DNA of 64,000 nucleotides from Colimorpha sp045640985 (GTDB lineage Bacteria > Bacteroidota > Bacteroidia > Bacteroidales > P3). A model generated the notes under the pieces. That model did no database searches. It saw only the letters and a list, made by a program, of their open reading frames with translations, and had not been told where the DNA came from. Shown in pieces: positions 14,593-21,874 of this stretch. The translations under genes and the position numbers were made by a program. Position 1 is the stretch's first letter. Every line of letters begins with the position of its first letter. The DNA lies in contig JAZUFZ010000033.1 in the NCBI GenBank assembly GCA_045640985.1, positions 31,536 through 95,535 on the forward strand, written 5' to 3'.

Positions 14593-15221
14593 AGACGGTC
14601 ATATTGGCAAACGGGACCTTCCCCACGCATCACAAGCCCCTGGAGGCGCTCTTCTCGGCTGAGAACCTGGTTATCTGCGACGGGGCCTATTCCCACCTCG
14701 AAGCCCTGAAACGGCGGGACGTTCCGCCGTTTTACGTGGTAGGAGACGGGGACTCACTGGCTCCCGAAGTCCGCGAAATGCTGGGGGAACGCTACATTCA
14801 CTTTCCCGACCAGGAGACCAACGATATGACGAAAGCCGTAAGGTTCTGTGTCGCCCGCGGGTGGAAGAATCTGGTGATTCTTGGCGCTACGGGCCTGCGG
14901 GAGGACCATACACTGGGAAATATCAGCCTTCTGGAGGACTATATGAGGGAATATGGGTGCGATGTGCAGATGATAACTGATTTCGGGACGTTCAGCCCCG
15001 TAAAAGGAGAAGCGAGCTTTGCCTCGTTCCGGGGACAGCAGGTATCGGTATTTGCGCTTTCCGCCCATCCGAAAGTTACCTCAGAAGGATTGCAATACCC
15101 TATAGACAAATGTCTTACCCGCCTATGGGAGGGAACTCTGAACGCCTCGCTCGGGGAGCGTTTCACGATAAAGTCGCCAAGCCCGGTACTGGTTTACCAG
15201 ACCCACGAGCCGAAACAGTAG
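14589..15221 (+). CDS. Thiamine pyrophosphokinase
   Basis: 210 residues; transfers pyrophosphate from ATP to thiamine to make TPP. Family motifs are CDGAYSHLEAL (about 35-45), VVGDGDSL (metal and phosphate site, about 55-62), DQETNDMTKAVRF (about 77-89) and GATGLREDHTLGNISLLE (about 101-118). It is the last gene of the TPP-riboswitch operon and completes import and activation of the vitamin. It converges on purD with only 15 bp between them; I see no strong terminator there. Confidence 0.95.
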   Translation: MKTVILANGTFPTHHKPLEALFSAENLVICDGAYSHLEALKRRDVPPFYVVGDGDSLAPEVREMLGERYIHFPDQETNDMTKAVRFCVARGWKNLVILGATGLREDHTLGNISLLEDYMREYGCDVQMITDFGTFSPVKGEASFASFRGQQVSVFALSAHPKVTSEGLQYPIDKCLTRLWEGTLNASLGERFTIKSPSPVLVYQTHEPKQ

Positions 15222-15236
15222 GGATAAGCCAGGCGG

Positions 15237-16541
15237 TTAGCGCTGGGAATCCTCCAGCATCTTCTTGAGAATATCCTGACCGATGTCGCGGCGATAGTAA
15301 CGGCCTTTCCACTCAATTTCAGAGGCGGCCTGGAAACTTTTCAGGAGCGCATCGGGAAGCGTCTCAGCCAGAGAGGTTACGGCTATTACCCGGCCCCCAT
15401 TGGTAAGAAGGCGTTTTTTCTCGTCGAGCTTAGTGCCGGCATGGAAGATGAGACTGTTTTCGACCTTCTCAAGGCCCTTGATTTCGTCCCCCTTCTTGTA
15501 GTGTTCCGGATATCCGCCCGCAACCAGCATCACACAGGCAGCAGTACGGCTATCTACAGAGATATAGGCGTCCTGCAGCGTGCCCTCCCAGGTACGCTCA
15601 AAGAGTTCCACCACGTCACTCTTGATGCGCGGAAAGACGCTTTCGGTCTCAGGGTCGCCCATTCTTACATTATATTCAATCACGTATGGGTCCCCGTCGC
15701 AGTTCATCAGTCCTACAAAAATGAATCCCTTATACGGAAGATTTTCCTGATGGAGCCCTTTCACGGTCGGAGCTACGATCTGCTGCTCGACTTTCTTCAT
15801 GAACTCCTTGTCGGCAAACGGAACAGGACTTACCGAGCCCATACCGCCCGTATTCAGACCCGTATCGCCCTCCCCTATGCGCTTGTAATCTTTGGCGGTA
15901 GGGAGAATCTGATAATGCTTCCCGTCCGTCAGGACAAACACCGAAAGTTCAATACCGCTCAGGAACTCCTCAATCACCACACGGCTGGAAGCATCGCCGA
16001 ATTTGGCATCTTCGAGCATGGCCTTCAGTTCCTTCTGCGCCTCCTCCAGCGTATCGAGAATCAGCACGCCTTTTCCGGCAGCAAGTCCGTCTGCCTTAAG
16101 CACATACGGAGCTTTCAGCGTAGCGAGAAAATCCAACCCCTCGTTCAGCGTATCGCGCGTAAAGGTCCGGTACTGGGCCGTAGGAATACCATGGCGCATC
16201 ATGAAAGCCTTGGCAAAATCCTTGCTTCCCTCCAGCTGTGCGCCAGCCTTGGAAGGGCCGATCATCATCACGTGCTTCAGCATAGGCTGTGAGGCGAAAT
16301 AGTCCACGATGCCTTCCACCAGCGGAGCTTCGGGACCGACAACCACCATCCGGATATCGTTGCTGATCACAAACTGCCCGATGGCCTCGAAGTCCGAAAG
16401 GTTCAGTTCTACGTTGGTACCACAGGCTGACGTGCCCGCGTTACCTGGTGCAATATACAAATTATCACAACGTTCACTCTTGGAGATCTTATAGGCAATA
16501 GCATGTTCGCGACCGCCCGAACCTAATAGTAAGATGTTCAT
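15237..16541 (-). CDS. purD: Phosphoribosylamine-glycine ligase (GAR synthetase)
   Basis: 434 residues. Catalyses the second step of purine synthesis, joining glycine to phosphoribosylamine with ATP. The N-terminal Rossmann-like motif LLLGSGGREHAIA (4-16), VVGPEAPLVEGI (68-79), the ATP-grasp region (SKDFAKAFMMRHGIPTA and VLKADGLAAGKGV) and the metal site YVIEYNVRMGDPETE are all present, at the usual length for PurD (about 420-435). It stands alone, convergent with the thiamine operon, and has its own promoter. Confidence 0.97.
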   Translation of the reverse strand: MNILLLGSGGREHAIAYKISKSERCDNLYIAPGNAGTSACGTNVELNLSDFEAIGQFVISNDIRMVVVGPEAPLVEGIVDYFASQPMLKHVMMIGPSKAGAQLEGSKDFAKAFMMRHGIPTAQYRTFTRDTLNEGLDFLATLKAPYVLKADGLAAGKGVLILDTLEEAQKELKAMLEDAKFGDASSRVVIEEFLSGIELSVFVLTDGKHYQILPTAKDYKRIGEGDTGLNTGGMGSVSPVPFADKEFMKKVEQQIVAPTVKGLHQENLPYKGFIFVGLMNCDGDPYVIEYNVRMGDPETESVFPRIKSDVVELFERTWEGTLQDAYISVDSRTAACVMLVAGGYPEHYKKGDEIKGLEKVENSLIFHAGTKLDEKKRLLTNGGRVIAVTSLAETLPDALLKSFQAASEIEWKGRYYRRDIGQDILKKMLEDSQR

Positions 16542-16596
16542 TTCTACTGGTATTTCTAAATTAGCGACATGGCCCGTTCCGGGTCGAAATTCTATG

Positions 16597-16627
16597 CAAA
16601 GATAGCAACTTTTTCTAAATGCTCAAA
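16597..16627 (-). promoter_or_regulatory. Promoter of purD
   Basis: On the minus strand: TTTG at 16627-16624, 19-nt spacer, TATCTTTG at 16604-16597. Confidence 0.75.
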
Positions 16628-16811
16628 AAAAATATTTCTTTCTTTTCCGACATCCGCGGCGGGGAAGAACTTATATGTTTGTTATTCAATGTTTTTTCGC
16701 GGAGAGCGGAATATGATTTTTATTGTTTTCAGAAGCCTTACGAGCGGGGGAAAACGCACTTTCTATATTCCGCAATAATCCTTTTCCCCGGGTCTTGTTT
16801 CTCTGGCTTGA

Positions 16812-16870
16812 GCCTGCGCGCGGTCGCTGAGGCTTCGCTGGCACAGAGCCGCCACCGGGGGCTCCGCTCT
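16812..16870 (-). repeat. GC-rich dispersed repeat (copy C)
   Basis: GCCTGCGCGCGGTCGCTGAG to GGGGGCTCCGCTC, reverse orientation. It directly abuts the palindromic element at 16873, forming a composite. The copy at 33871 also sits next to a fragment (GGGAGTTACC) of that element. Confidence 0.8.
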
Positions 16871-16872
16871 GG

Positions 16873-16989
16873 GGTAACTCCGTGATATCTTCTTTTTATC
16901 TCCAGTTTATCTTTTTTCTATCTCCAATTCTAAGAACAGAAGATAAAGCGAAGATAAAAAAAGATAAAAAAAGATAGAAGGGAGTTACT
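16873..16989. repeat. Palindromic element (copy 2)
   Basis: Starts GGTAACTCCGTGATATCTTC and ends AAGATAGAAGGGAGTTACT. Its left arm matches the reverse complement of the right arm of copy 1 for about 38 bp, so it is inverted relative to copy 1. A poorly supported lysine-rich frame starts 9 bp after it. Confidence 0.82.
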
Positions 16990-17219
16990 GCGTACAAATG
17001 GCTATATTAAAGCAGGAAAACAGCAGGGAAATCTGTTCCTTTAAGGAATTCATGCGAAGATATAAAAATGAACGGCTGGCAGAGATTTCCCCTATTGTTA
17101 TGAGGAACAAGGCATATAAAGAAGCGAAAAACACGAATTGTAAATATCTGGAAACAAAACGATTGCAGAGAGAAAGAATTTTTTTTTTGAAATTTTATGA
17201 ATAATCGGAAAAAAGTTAG

Positions 17220-17227
17220 TATCTTTG
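17220..17227 (+). promoter_or_regulatory. Probable -7 box before the zapA operon
   Basis: TATCTTTG, 31 nt before the ATG at 17259. The -33 region has no clear TTTG. Confidence 0.5.
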
Positions 17228-17258
17228 CAGTGCTTTTATAGTGTAAACTGCAATAAAG

Positions 17259-17552
17259 ATGTTTGATTACGAAACCAGCCTTGCGGGCATAGAAAAGAAG
17301 ATCAGGGAACTGATAGCAGAGAACGAGCGGCTACGCACGGAGGTAAAAGAATTGAATGTCGGTCGGGAGGCACTAAGGCAGCATATCAAAGATAACAACG
17401 AAGTAATAAACCAATTAAAAGAAGAAAATAAAGTATTAAAATTAAGGAATTCGCTGACGGAAAAGGGCGATACTACGGAGATTAAACTAAAGATCAATCA
17501 GTTGATTCGAACTATAGATAAAAGTTTGGCATTGTTGAACAAAATAGAGTAG
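17259..17552 (+). CDS. Coiled-coil protein upstream of zapA
   Basis: 97 residues, almost entirely heptad-patterned (about 8-65: leucine and valine every 3-4 residues among E, K, N and R), with a second short helix at 77-95. There is no signal or membrane segment. Short coiled-coil proteins often precede zapA in Bacteroidota; by position and shape it may be a division-site partner of ZapA (ZapB-like), but no specific motif proves this. The zapA gene starts 9 nt after its stop. Confidence 0.7.
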   Translation: MFDYETSLAGIEKKIRELIAENERLRTEVKELNVGREALRQHIKDNNEVINQLKEENKVLKLRNSLTEKGDTTEIKLKINQLIRTIDKSLALLNKIE

Positions 17553-17561
17553 CAGAAAATC

Positions 17562-17849
17562 ATGGAACAGGTCTCGGTAACAGTGTCCATTATGGACCGG
17601 AAATATAAGCTTCGCATCGGTGAGGCTGAGGCCAAATATCTGACCCGTGCAGCTGAGATAATTGATAATCAGGCAAAAGAATACGGAAAACTCTATGCCT
17701 ATCAAGATAATCAGGACCTGCTCGCCATGGTGGCGCTCACCCAGATTACACAGCTCGCAAAACTTCAAGAAGGCTCACAGATGGATCTGTCGGATTTGGA
17801 AAACCGGCTGAATGCCATCAACGCTTTACTGTCATCCGCTAATGAATAA
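17562..17849 (+). CDS. zapA: Cell division protein ZapA
   Basis: 95 residues; a cytoplasmic protein that bundles FtsZ filaments. The N-terminal globular part holds VSVTVSIMDRKYKLRIGEAE and YLTRAAEIIDNQAKEY, followed by a C-terminal coiled coil (about 48-92, ALTQITQLAKLQEG and LENRLNAINALL), the ZapA plan. It is co-directional and closely spaced with the coiled-coil gene upstream. Confidence 0.88.
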   Translation: MEQVSVTVSIMDRKYKLRIGEAEAKYLTRAAEIIDNQAKEYGKLYAYQDNQDLLAMVALTQITQLAKLQEGSQMDLSDLENRLNAINALLSSANE

Positions 17850-17867
17850 CTGATTTTCCAAAGGATT

Positions 17868-18020
17868 ATCCTGTATCAATCCCAAAACAGTTTGTAAACT
17901 CAACACATATTACAAACCGAGTCGGCTCAGGGGTGGGTAGATTGTATAATTGATACACCCGGCGCTCAAATCCTATCATCTCAGAGTTTACCATAACTCC
18001 CGGAGGCCTTGATACAGGAT
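17868..18020 (+). ncRNA. Structured RNA candidate between zapA and rny, possibly 6S RNA
   Basis: A 153-nt stretch closed by a perfect 12-bp helix (ATCCTGTATCAA with TTGATACAGGAT). Further in, GTAAACTC pairs with GAGTTTAC, leaving a large internal loop, and an apical hairpin forms from GGGT/ACCC plus GTAT/ATAC. This long rod with a central bubble is the plan of 6S RNA, and 6S genes lie beside zapA in many bacteria. I see no TAnnTTTG promoter or U-tract, so it could instead be a leader element of rny. The structure is seen in the sequence; the 6S identity is inference. Confidence 0.5.
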
Positions 18021-18082
18021 TTATTATCAACAGAAACCGCCTGATGGCAGCAGGATTCCACAACTAACACCCAATTCAAACC

Positions 18083-19627
18083 ATGAACATAGTATTAGGT
18101 ATCATCATCGGACTTGTGATCGGCGGCGGAATAGGCGTGCTGCTTTCCACGAAAGTCCTCAGCAACAAACTCCTGGCAAAAAGCCAGCAGGTTTTGAAAG
18201 ACGCCGAAGAGAAAGGCGAAGTGCTCAAAAAGGAAAAAATGCTTCAGGCTAAGGAGAAATACCTCCAGATGAAGAGCGAATATGACAAGCAGGTGAGCGA
18301 GCAGAACGGCAAGCTTCAGGCCGTAGAGCAGAAACTCAAACAGCGTGAGCAGGTGCTGACCCAGAAGGTGGAGGAACTCCAGAAGAAATCCAACGAACTG
18401 AAATCGGCAAGCGATAACCTCAACAATCAGATTGAATCTCTCCACAAACGTCAGGCCGAAGTTGAGAAAGTATATCAGGAAAGCATCACGAAACTGGAAC
18501 AGATTGCAGGTCTTACGGCTGAAGAGGCCAAGCAGCAGCTGGTTGATTCCATGACCGACGAAGCAAAGGCAGAAGCAGCCAACACTATCGTGGACATCGT
18601 GGAAGAGGCCAAGATGACCGCCAACGAACAGGCCAAGAAGATTGTAATCCAGTCGATACAGCGCACAGCAACAGAACACGCAATCGAAAATACCGTATCC
18701 GTATTCAACCTTGAGAACGAAGAAGTCAAAGGGCGCATCATCGGTCGTGAAGGCCGCAACATCCGTACCCTGGAATCTCTCACAGGCGTGGAAATCATCG
18801 TGGATGATTCTCCAGACGCCATCATCCTCAGCGGTTTCGATCCGGTACGCCGTGAGATAGCACGCCTGAGTCTCCACAAACTGGTTACCGACGGACGTAT
18901 CCACCCCGCACGTATCGAAGAGGTGGTAAGCAAAACGCGCAAACAGATTGAACAAGAGATTATCGAGACAGGAAAGCGGACCTGCATTGACCTCGGTATT
19001 CTGAATATGAACCACGAACTGATGCGTATGGTGGGCCGAATGAAATACCGTTCATCCTACGGACAGAACCTGCTCCAGCACTCCCGCGAAGTGGCAAACC
19101 TCAGCGCTACCATGGCTGCAGAACTGGGCCTGAACCCCAAACTGGCTAAGCGTGCCGGACTGCTCCACGATATAGGCAAGGTTCCTGAGACCGAACCGGA
19201 ACTGCCACATGCACTGCTCGGTATGCAGCTGGCAGAGAAATACAAGGAACATCCTGATGTAATCAACGCTATTGGGGCACACCACGACGAAGCAGAAATG
19301 AAGAGTCTGATTGCTCCTATCATTCAGGTTTGCGACGCAATCAGCGGCGCCCGTCCCGGTGCCCGCCGCGAGGTGGTTGAGGCTTACATCAACCGTCTCA
19401 ACAAACTGGAACAGATGGCCATGACCTACCCAGGAGTAGTAAAGACCTATGCAATCCAGGCCGGCAGAGAGTTGCGCGTGATTGTAGGAGCCGACAAGAT
19501 TAACGATATTGAAGCCAACAAGATTTCATACGACCTGTCGCGCCAGATTCAGAATGAAATGACCTATCCAGGCCAGATTAAGGTAACCGTTATCCGCGAA
19601 ACCCGCAGCATCAATTACGCTAAATAA
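18083..19627 (+). CDS. rny: Ribonuclease Y
   Basis: 514 residues; a membrane-anchored endoribonuclease that starts mRNA decay. N-terminal membrane helix (2-24, glycine-rich), a long coiled coil (about 28-200), a KH domain (RIIGREGRNIRTLESLTG, about 213-230, through ILSGFDPVRRE) and an HD domain whose metal ligands lie in QHSREVANL and LLHDIGKVPE (about 342-375), then AIGAHHDE. Length is normal. lgt follows after 2 nt, so the two are co-transcribed. Confidence 0.96.
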   Translation: MNIVLGIIIGLVIGGGIGVLLSTKVLSNKLLAKSQQVLKDAEEKGEVLKKEKMLQAKEKYLQMKSEYDKQVSEQNGKLQAVEQKLKQREQVLTQKVEELQKKSNELKSASDNLNNQIESLHKRQAEVEKVYQESITKLEQIAGLTAEEAKQQLVDSMTDEAKAEAANTIVDIVEEAKMTANEQAKKIVIQSIQRTATEHAIENTVSVFNLENEEVKGRIIGREGRNIRTLESLTGVEIIVDDSPDAIILSGFDPVRREIARLSLHKLVTDGRIHPARIEEVVSKTRKQIEQEIIETGKRTCIDLGILNMNHELMRMVGRMKYRSSYGQNLLQHSREVANLSATMAAELGLNPKLAKRAGLLHDIGKVPETEPELPHALLGMQLAEKYKEHPDVINAIGAHHDEAEMKSLIAPIIQVCDAISGARPGARREVVEAYINRLNKLEQMAMTYPGVVKTYAIQAGRELRVIVGADKINDIEANKISYDLSRQIQNEMTYPGQIKVTVIRETRSINYAK

Positions 19628-19629
19628 TT

Positions 19630-20490
19630 ATGATCAATCTCTTTGTATCGTGGAATGTTGATCCCGTCCTGTTTCATATAGGATCGTTCGGTCTGAGATA
19701 CTATTCACTGGGGTTCCTGTTCGCTTTCGTACTGGGATATATTATCCTGAACTGGATGTTCAAACGCGAGAAAGTAGAGACTTCCCATCTGGACAGTCTG
19801 GTGGTGTATATGTTTCTTGCCGTGCTGATTGGGGCCCGGCTGGGACATTGCCTGTTCTATGAACCCGACTATTTCCTGACCAAAGAGCACTGGCTCGAGA
19901 TGATTCTGCCGGTGAACTTCGTGAACGGAAAGATGATATTCACAGGCTATCAGGGGCTTGCAAGTCATGGAGCTGCTATCGCAATCCTGTTTGCCATGTG
20001 GCTTTTCTACCGCAATCATAGACTTAATCCGCTCTGGGTATTCGACCGACTGGTGATTGTGGTAGCATTGGGTGGATGCTTCATCCGTCTGGGGAACCTC
20101 TTCAACTCCGAAATATACGGTGTAGAGACCTCTTTGCCATGGGGATTCATCTACCTCCGCAACGGAGAAACTGTACCTAAACACCCGACCCAACTCTACG
20201 AATCAATATCATATCTCATAATCTTTATTGTCACCATTCTCGTGTACAAGAAAAAAGGAGCAAATCTCCATTGCGGAAGACTTTTCGGATGGTGGCTCGT
20301 TGCCCTTTTTACCGTTCGGTTCCTTATTGAATTTGTAAAGGAAGACCAGGTGGCATTTGAGCAAGGCATGACTTTCAATATGGGACAATTGCTTAGTGTA
20401 CCTTTCGTATTGCTGGGTCTCGCATTGGTGATACTCTCCCACAAAAACAAACTTCCACAGGATACATTTATTCAGAAAAAAACAAAATAA
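19630..20490 (+). CDS. lgt: Prolipoprotein diacylglyceryl transferase
   Basis: 286 residues with about seven membrane segments. Transfers diacylglycerol from phosphatidylglycerol to the lipobox cysteine of prolipoproteins. The signature GGCFIRLGNLFNSEIYG (about 154-170) corresponds to the family motif with the essential Arg and Asn; HGAAIAILFAMW holds the conserved HG, and HPTQLYES and RFLIEFVKEDQ the later motifs. It acts on the lipoproteins encoded nearby, such as those at 3146, 21875 and 24087. It is coupled to rny upstream and gpmA downstream (5 nt). Confidence 0.96.
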   Translation: MINLFVSWNVDPVLFHIGSFGLRYYSLGFLFAFVLGYIILNWMFKREKVETSHLDSLVVYMFLAVLIGARLGHCLFYEPDYFLTKEHWLEMILPVNFVNGKMIFTGYQGLASHGAAIAILFAMWLFYRNHRLNPLWVFDRLVIVVALGGCFIRLGNLFNSEIYGVETSLPWGFIYLRNGETVPKHPTQLYESISYLIIFIVTILVYKKKGANLHCGRLFGWWLVALFTVRFLIEFVKEDQVAFEQGMTFNMGQLLSVPFVLLGLALVILSHKNKLPQDTFIQKKTK

Positions 20491-20495
20491 ATAAA

Positions 20496-21242
20496 ATGAA
20501 AAGACTTATCTTAGTTCGCCACGGCGAAAGTGAATGGAATAAACTCAATCTTTTTACCGGTTGGACCGATGTGGATCTTACCGAAAACGGAATCCGCGAG
20601 GCTTACGAAGCTGGCAAGCTGCTGAAAAAAGAGGGTTTCGCACCCAGCATCTGTTTTACCTCTTACCTGAAACGTGCCGTGAAGACCCTCAACAACATTC
20701 TCGATGCCATGAATATGGATTATCTTCCTGTTCAGAAAAGCTGGCGCTTGAATGAGAAATCATACGGAGCAATCCAGGGACTCAACAAAGCCGATACCGC
20801 AGCGAAATACGGCGATGAGCAAGTATTGCTCTGGAGACGCAGTTTCGATGTACAGCCACCAGCTCTCGATATGCACGAAGACCGCAGTCCACGTATGGAT
20901 CCTCGCTATAACGAACTTACCGACGAGGAAATTCCTTTGACCGAGGCATTAAAAGACACTATCGAACGCTTGATGCCTTACTATAAAGGAACTATTCTGC
21001 CAGCACTTGACACAAATGATGATGTTCTGGTTGTGGCTCATGGAAACAGTCTTCGCGGTATTGTAAAGGAACTCAGACAGATGACCAATGAAGAAATAAT
21101 CAAGTTTAATATTCCAACCGCAGTACCTTACATTTTTGAATTTGACGATCAGAAAAACCTCAAAAAAGAGTACTTCTTAGGAGATCCAGACGAAATTGCA
21201 GCAAAGATGCAAAGCGTTGCAAATCAAGCGAAAAAGAAGTAA
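20496..21242 (+). CDS. gpmA: 2,3-bisphosphoglycerate-dependent phosphoglycerate mutase
   Basis: 248 residues; interconverts 3- and 2-phosphoglycerate in glycolysis. The phosphohistidine motif LVRHGESEWNKLNLFTGWTD (5-24), the SYLKRAVKT segment, the EKSYGAIQGLNK signature and the second histidine in VVAHGNSLRGIVK (about 180-192) are intact. Length fits the family (about 248-250). Enolase, the next glycolytic enzyme, is at 42385. It lies at the end of the rny-lgt-gpmA run. Confidence 0.97.
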   Translation: MKRLILVRHGESEWNKLNLFTGWTDVDLTENGIREAYEAGKLLKKEGFAPSICFTSYLKRAVKTLNNILDAMNMDYLPVQKSWRLNEKSYGAIQGLNKADTAAKYGDEQVLLWRRSFDVQPPALDMHEDRSPRMDPRYNELTDEEIPLTEALKDTIERLMPYYKGTILPALDTNDDVLVVAHGNSLRGIVKELRQMTNEEIIKFNIPTAVPYIFEFDDQKNLKKEYFLGDPDEIAAKMQSVANQAKKK

Positions 21243-21276
21243 GAAATAAAAAAAATGGGTGCAAAAGTAAAAAAAA

Positions 21277-21308
21277 TTTGGTCAATTCATAAAAAAGTAG
21301 TACTTTTG
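21277..21308 (+). promoter_or_regulatory. Promoter of the tRNA cluster
   Basis: TTTG at 21277-21280, 20-nt spacer with GTCAATTCAT, TACTTTTG at 21301-21308. It closely resembles the tRNA-Cys promoter at 2127-2157. Confidence 0.8.
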
Positions 21309-21354
21309 CACCTGATTTCAAAGCGAGAGAGTTCGCTTGGCAAAATTGGTTATT

Positions 21355-21445
21355 GGAGAGGTGGGTGAGTGGCTGAAACCAACAGTTTGCTAAACTGTCG
21401 TACTCGATTAGGGTACCGGGGGTTCGAATCCCCCCTTCTCCGCCA
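21355..21445 (+). tRNA. tRNA-Ser (anticodon GCT), CCA encoded
   Basis: Class II tRNA with a long variable arm. Acceptor GGAGAGG pairs with CTTCTCC; anticodon arm ACAGTTTGCTAAACTGT carries GCT; T arm GGGGGTTCGAATCCCCC. G73 is followed by an encoded CCA, unlike the other tRNAs here. Confidence 0.95.
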
Positions 21446-21452
21446 AGAAGTT

Positions 21453-21527
21453 CGGGATATAGCGTAGTCCGGTTATCGCGCCTGCTTTGGGAGCAGGAGG
21501 TCGCAAGTTCGAATCTTGCTATCCCGA
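21453..21527 (+). tRNA. tRNA-Pro (anticodon TGG)
   Basis: 75 nt. Acceptor CGGGATA/TATCCCG, anticodon stem CCTGC/GCAGG with loop TTTGGGA, T arm GCAAGTTCGAATCTTGC. CCA is not encoded. Confidence 0.95.
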
Positions 21528-21540
21528 CAAGAAAACAATC

Positions 21541-21566
21541 AAGACGCGCAAAAGCACGTCTTTTTT
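21541..21566 (+). terminator. Terminator-like hairpin between tRNA-Pro and tRNA-Arg
   Basis: AAGACGCGC, AAAA, GCACGTCTT followed by TTTT; one mismatch in the stem. It sits inside the tRNA cluster, so tRNA-Arg depends on read-through or on an unrecognised promoter. Confidence 0.65.
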
Positions 21567-21591
21567 GCTAAAGAAAAAAAGAGTTCTTTAA

Positions 21592-21665
21592 GGTTCCGTA
21601 GCTCAGCTGGATAGAGCAACTGCCTTCTAAGCAGTAGGTCCTGCGTTCGAATCGCAGCGGAATCA
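21592..21665 (+). tRNA. tRNA-Arg (anticodon TCT)
   Basis: 74 nt. Acceptor GGTTCCG/CGGAATC (one G-U pair), D arm GCTCAGCTGGATAGAGC, anticodon stem ACTGC/GCAGT with loop CTTCTAA, T arm CTGCGTTCGAATCGCAG. CCA is not encoded. Confidence 0.95.
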
Positions 21666-21703
21666 CGATTTTTTTTTCATATTTTTTGATTTAGTTGTTT
21701 TGG

Positions 21704-21735
21704 GGATCTTGTTGGGAAACAAGATTCCTTTTTTT
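21704..21735 (+). terminator. Terminator of the tRNA cluster
   Basis: GGATCTTGTT, loop GGGA, AACAAGATTCC, then TTTTTTT. Confidence 0.88.
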
Positions 21736-21816
21736 ATAGTACATTCAGTATTTGCACATTAGGTCTCCATGTAAAAAAAATCTCTTTAGAATATCACTCA
21801 AATTGAAAAAAATCAT

Positions 21817-21824
21817 TATCTTTG
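21817..21824 (+). promoter_or_regulatory. Probable -7 box of the metallopeptidase gene
   Basis: TATCTTTG, 50 nt before the ATG. No -33 TTTG lies at the expected distance. Confidence 0.5.
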
Positions 21825-21874
21825 CAAATTAAAAATGATATAATACCTTTATTGCAGAAATAAAAAAATCTGAT

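Noticed and set aside
16998..17204. 68-codon lysine-rich forward frame after palindromic copy 2
   Set aside because: It begins 9 bp after a repeat, has no promoter, is very basic and AT-driven, and ends 15 bp before the -7 box of the next operon. I see no family support.
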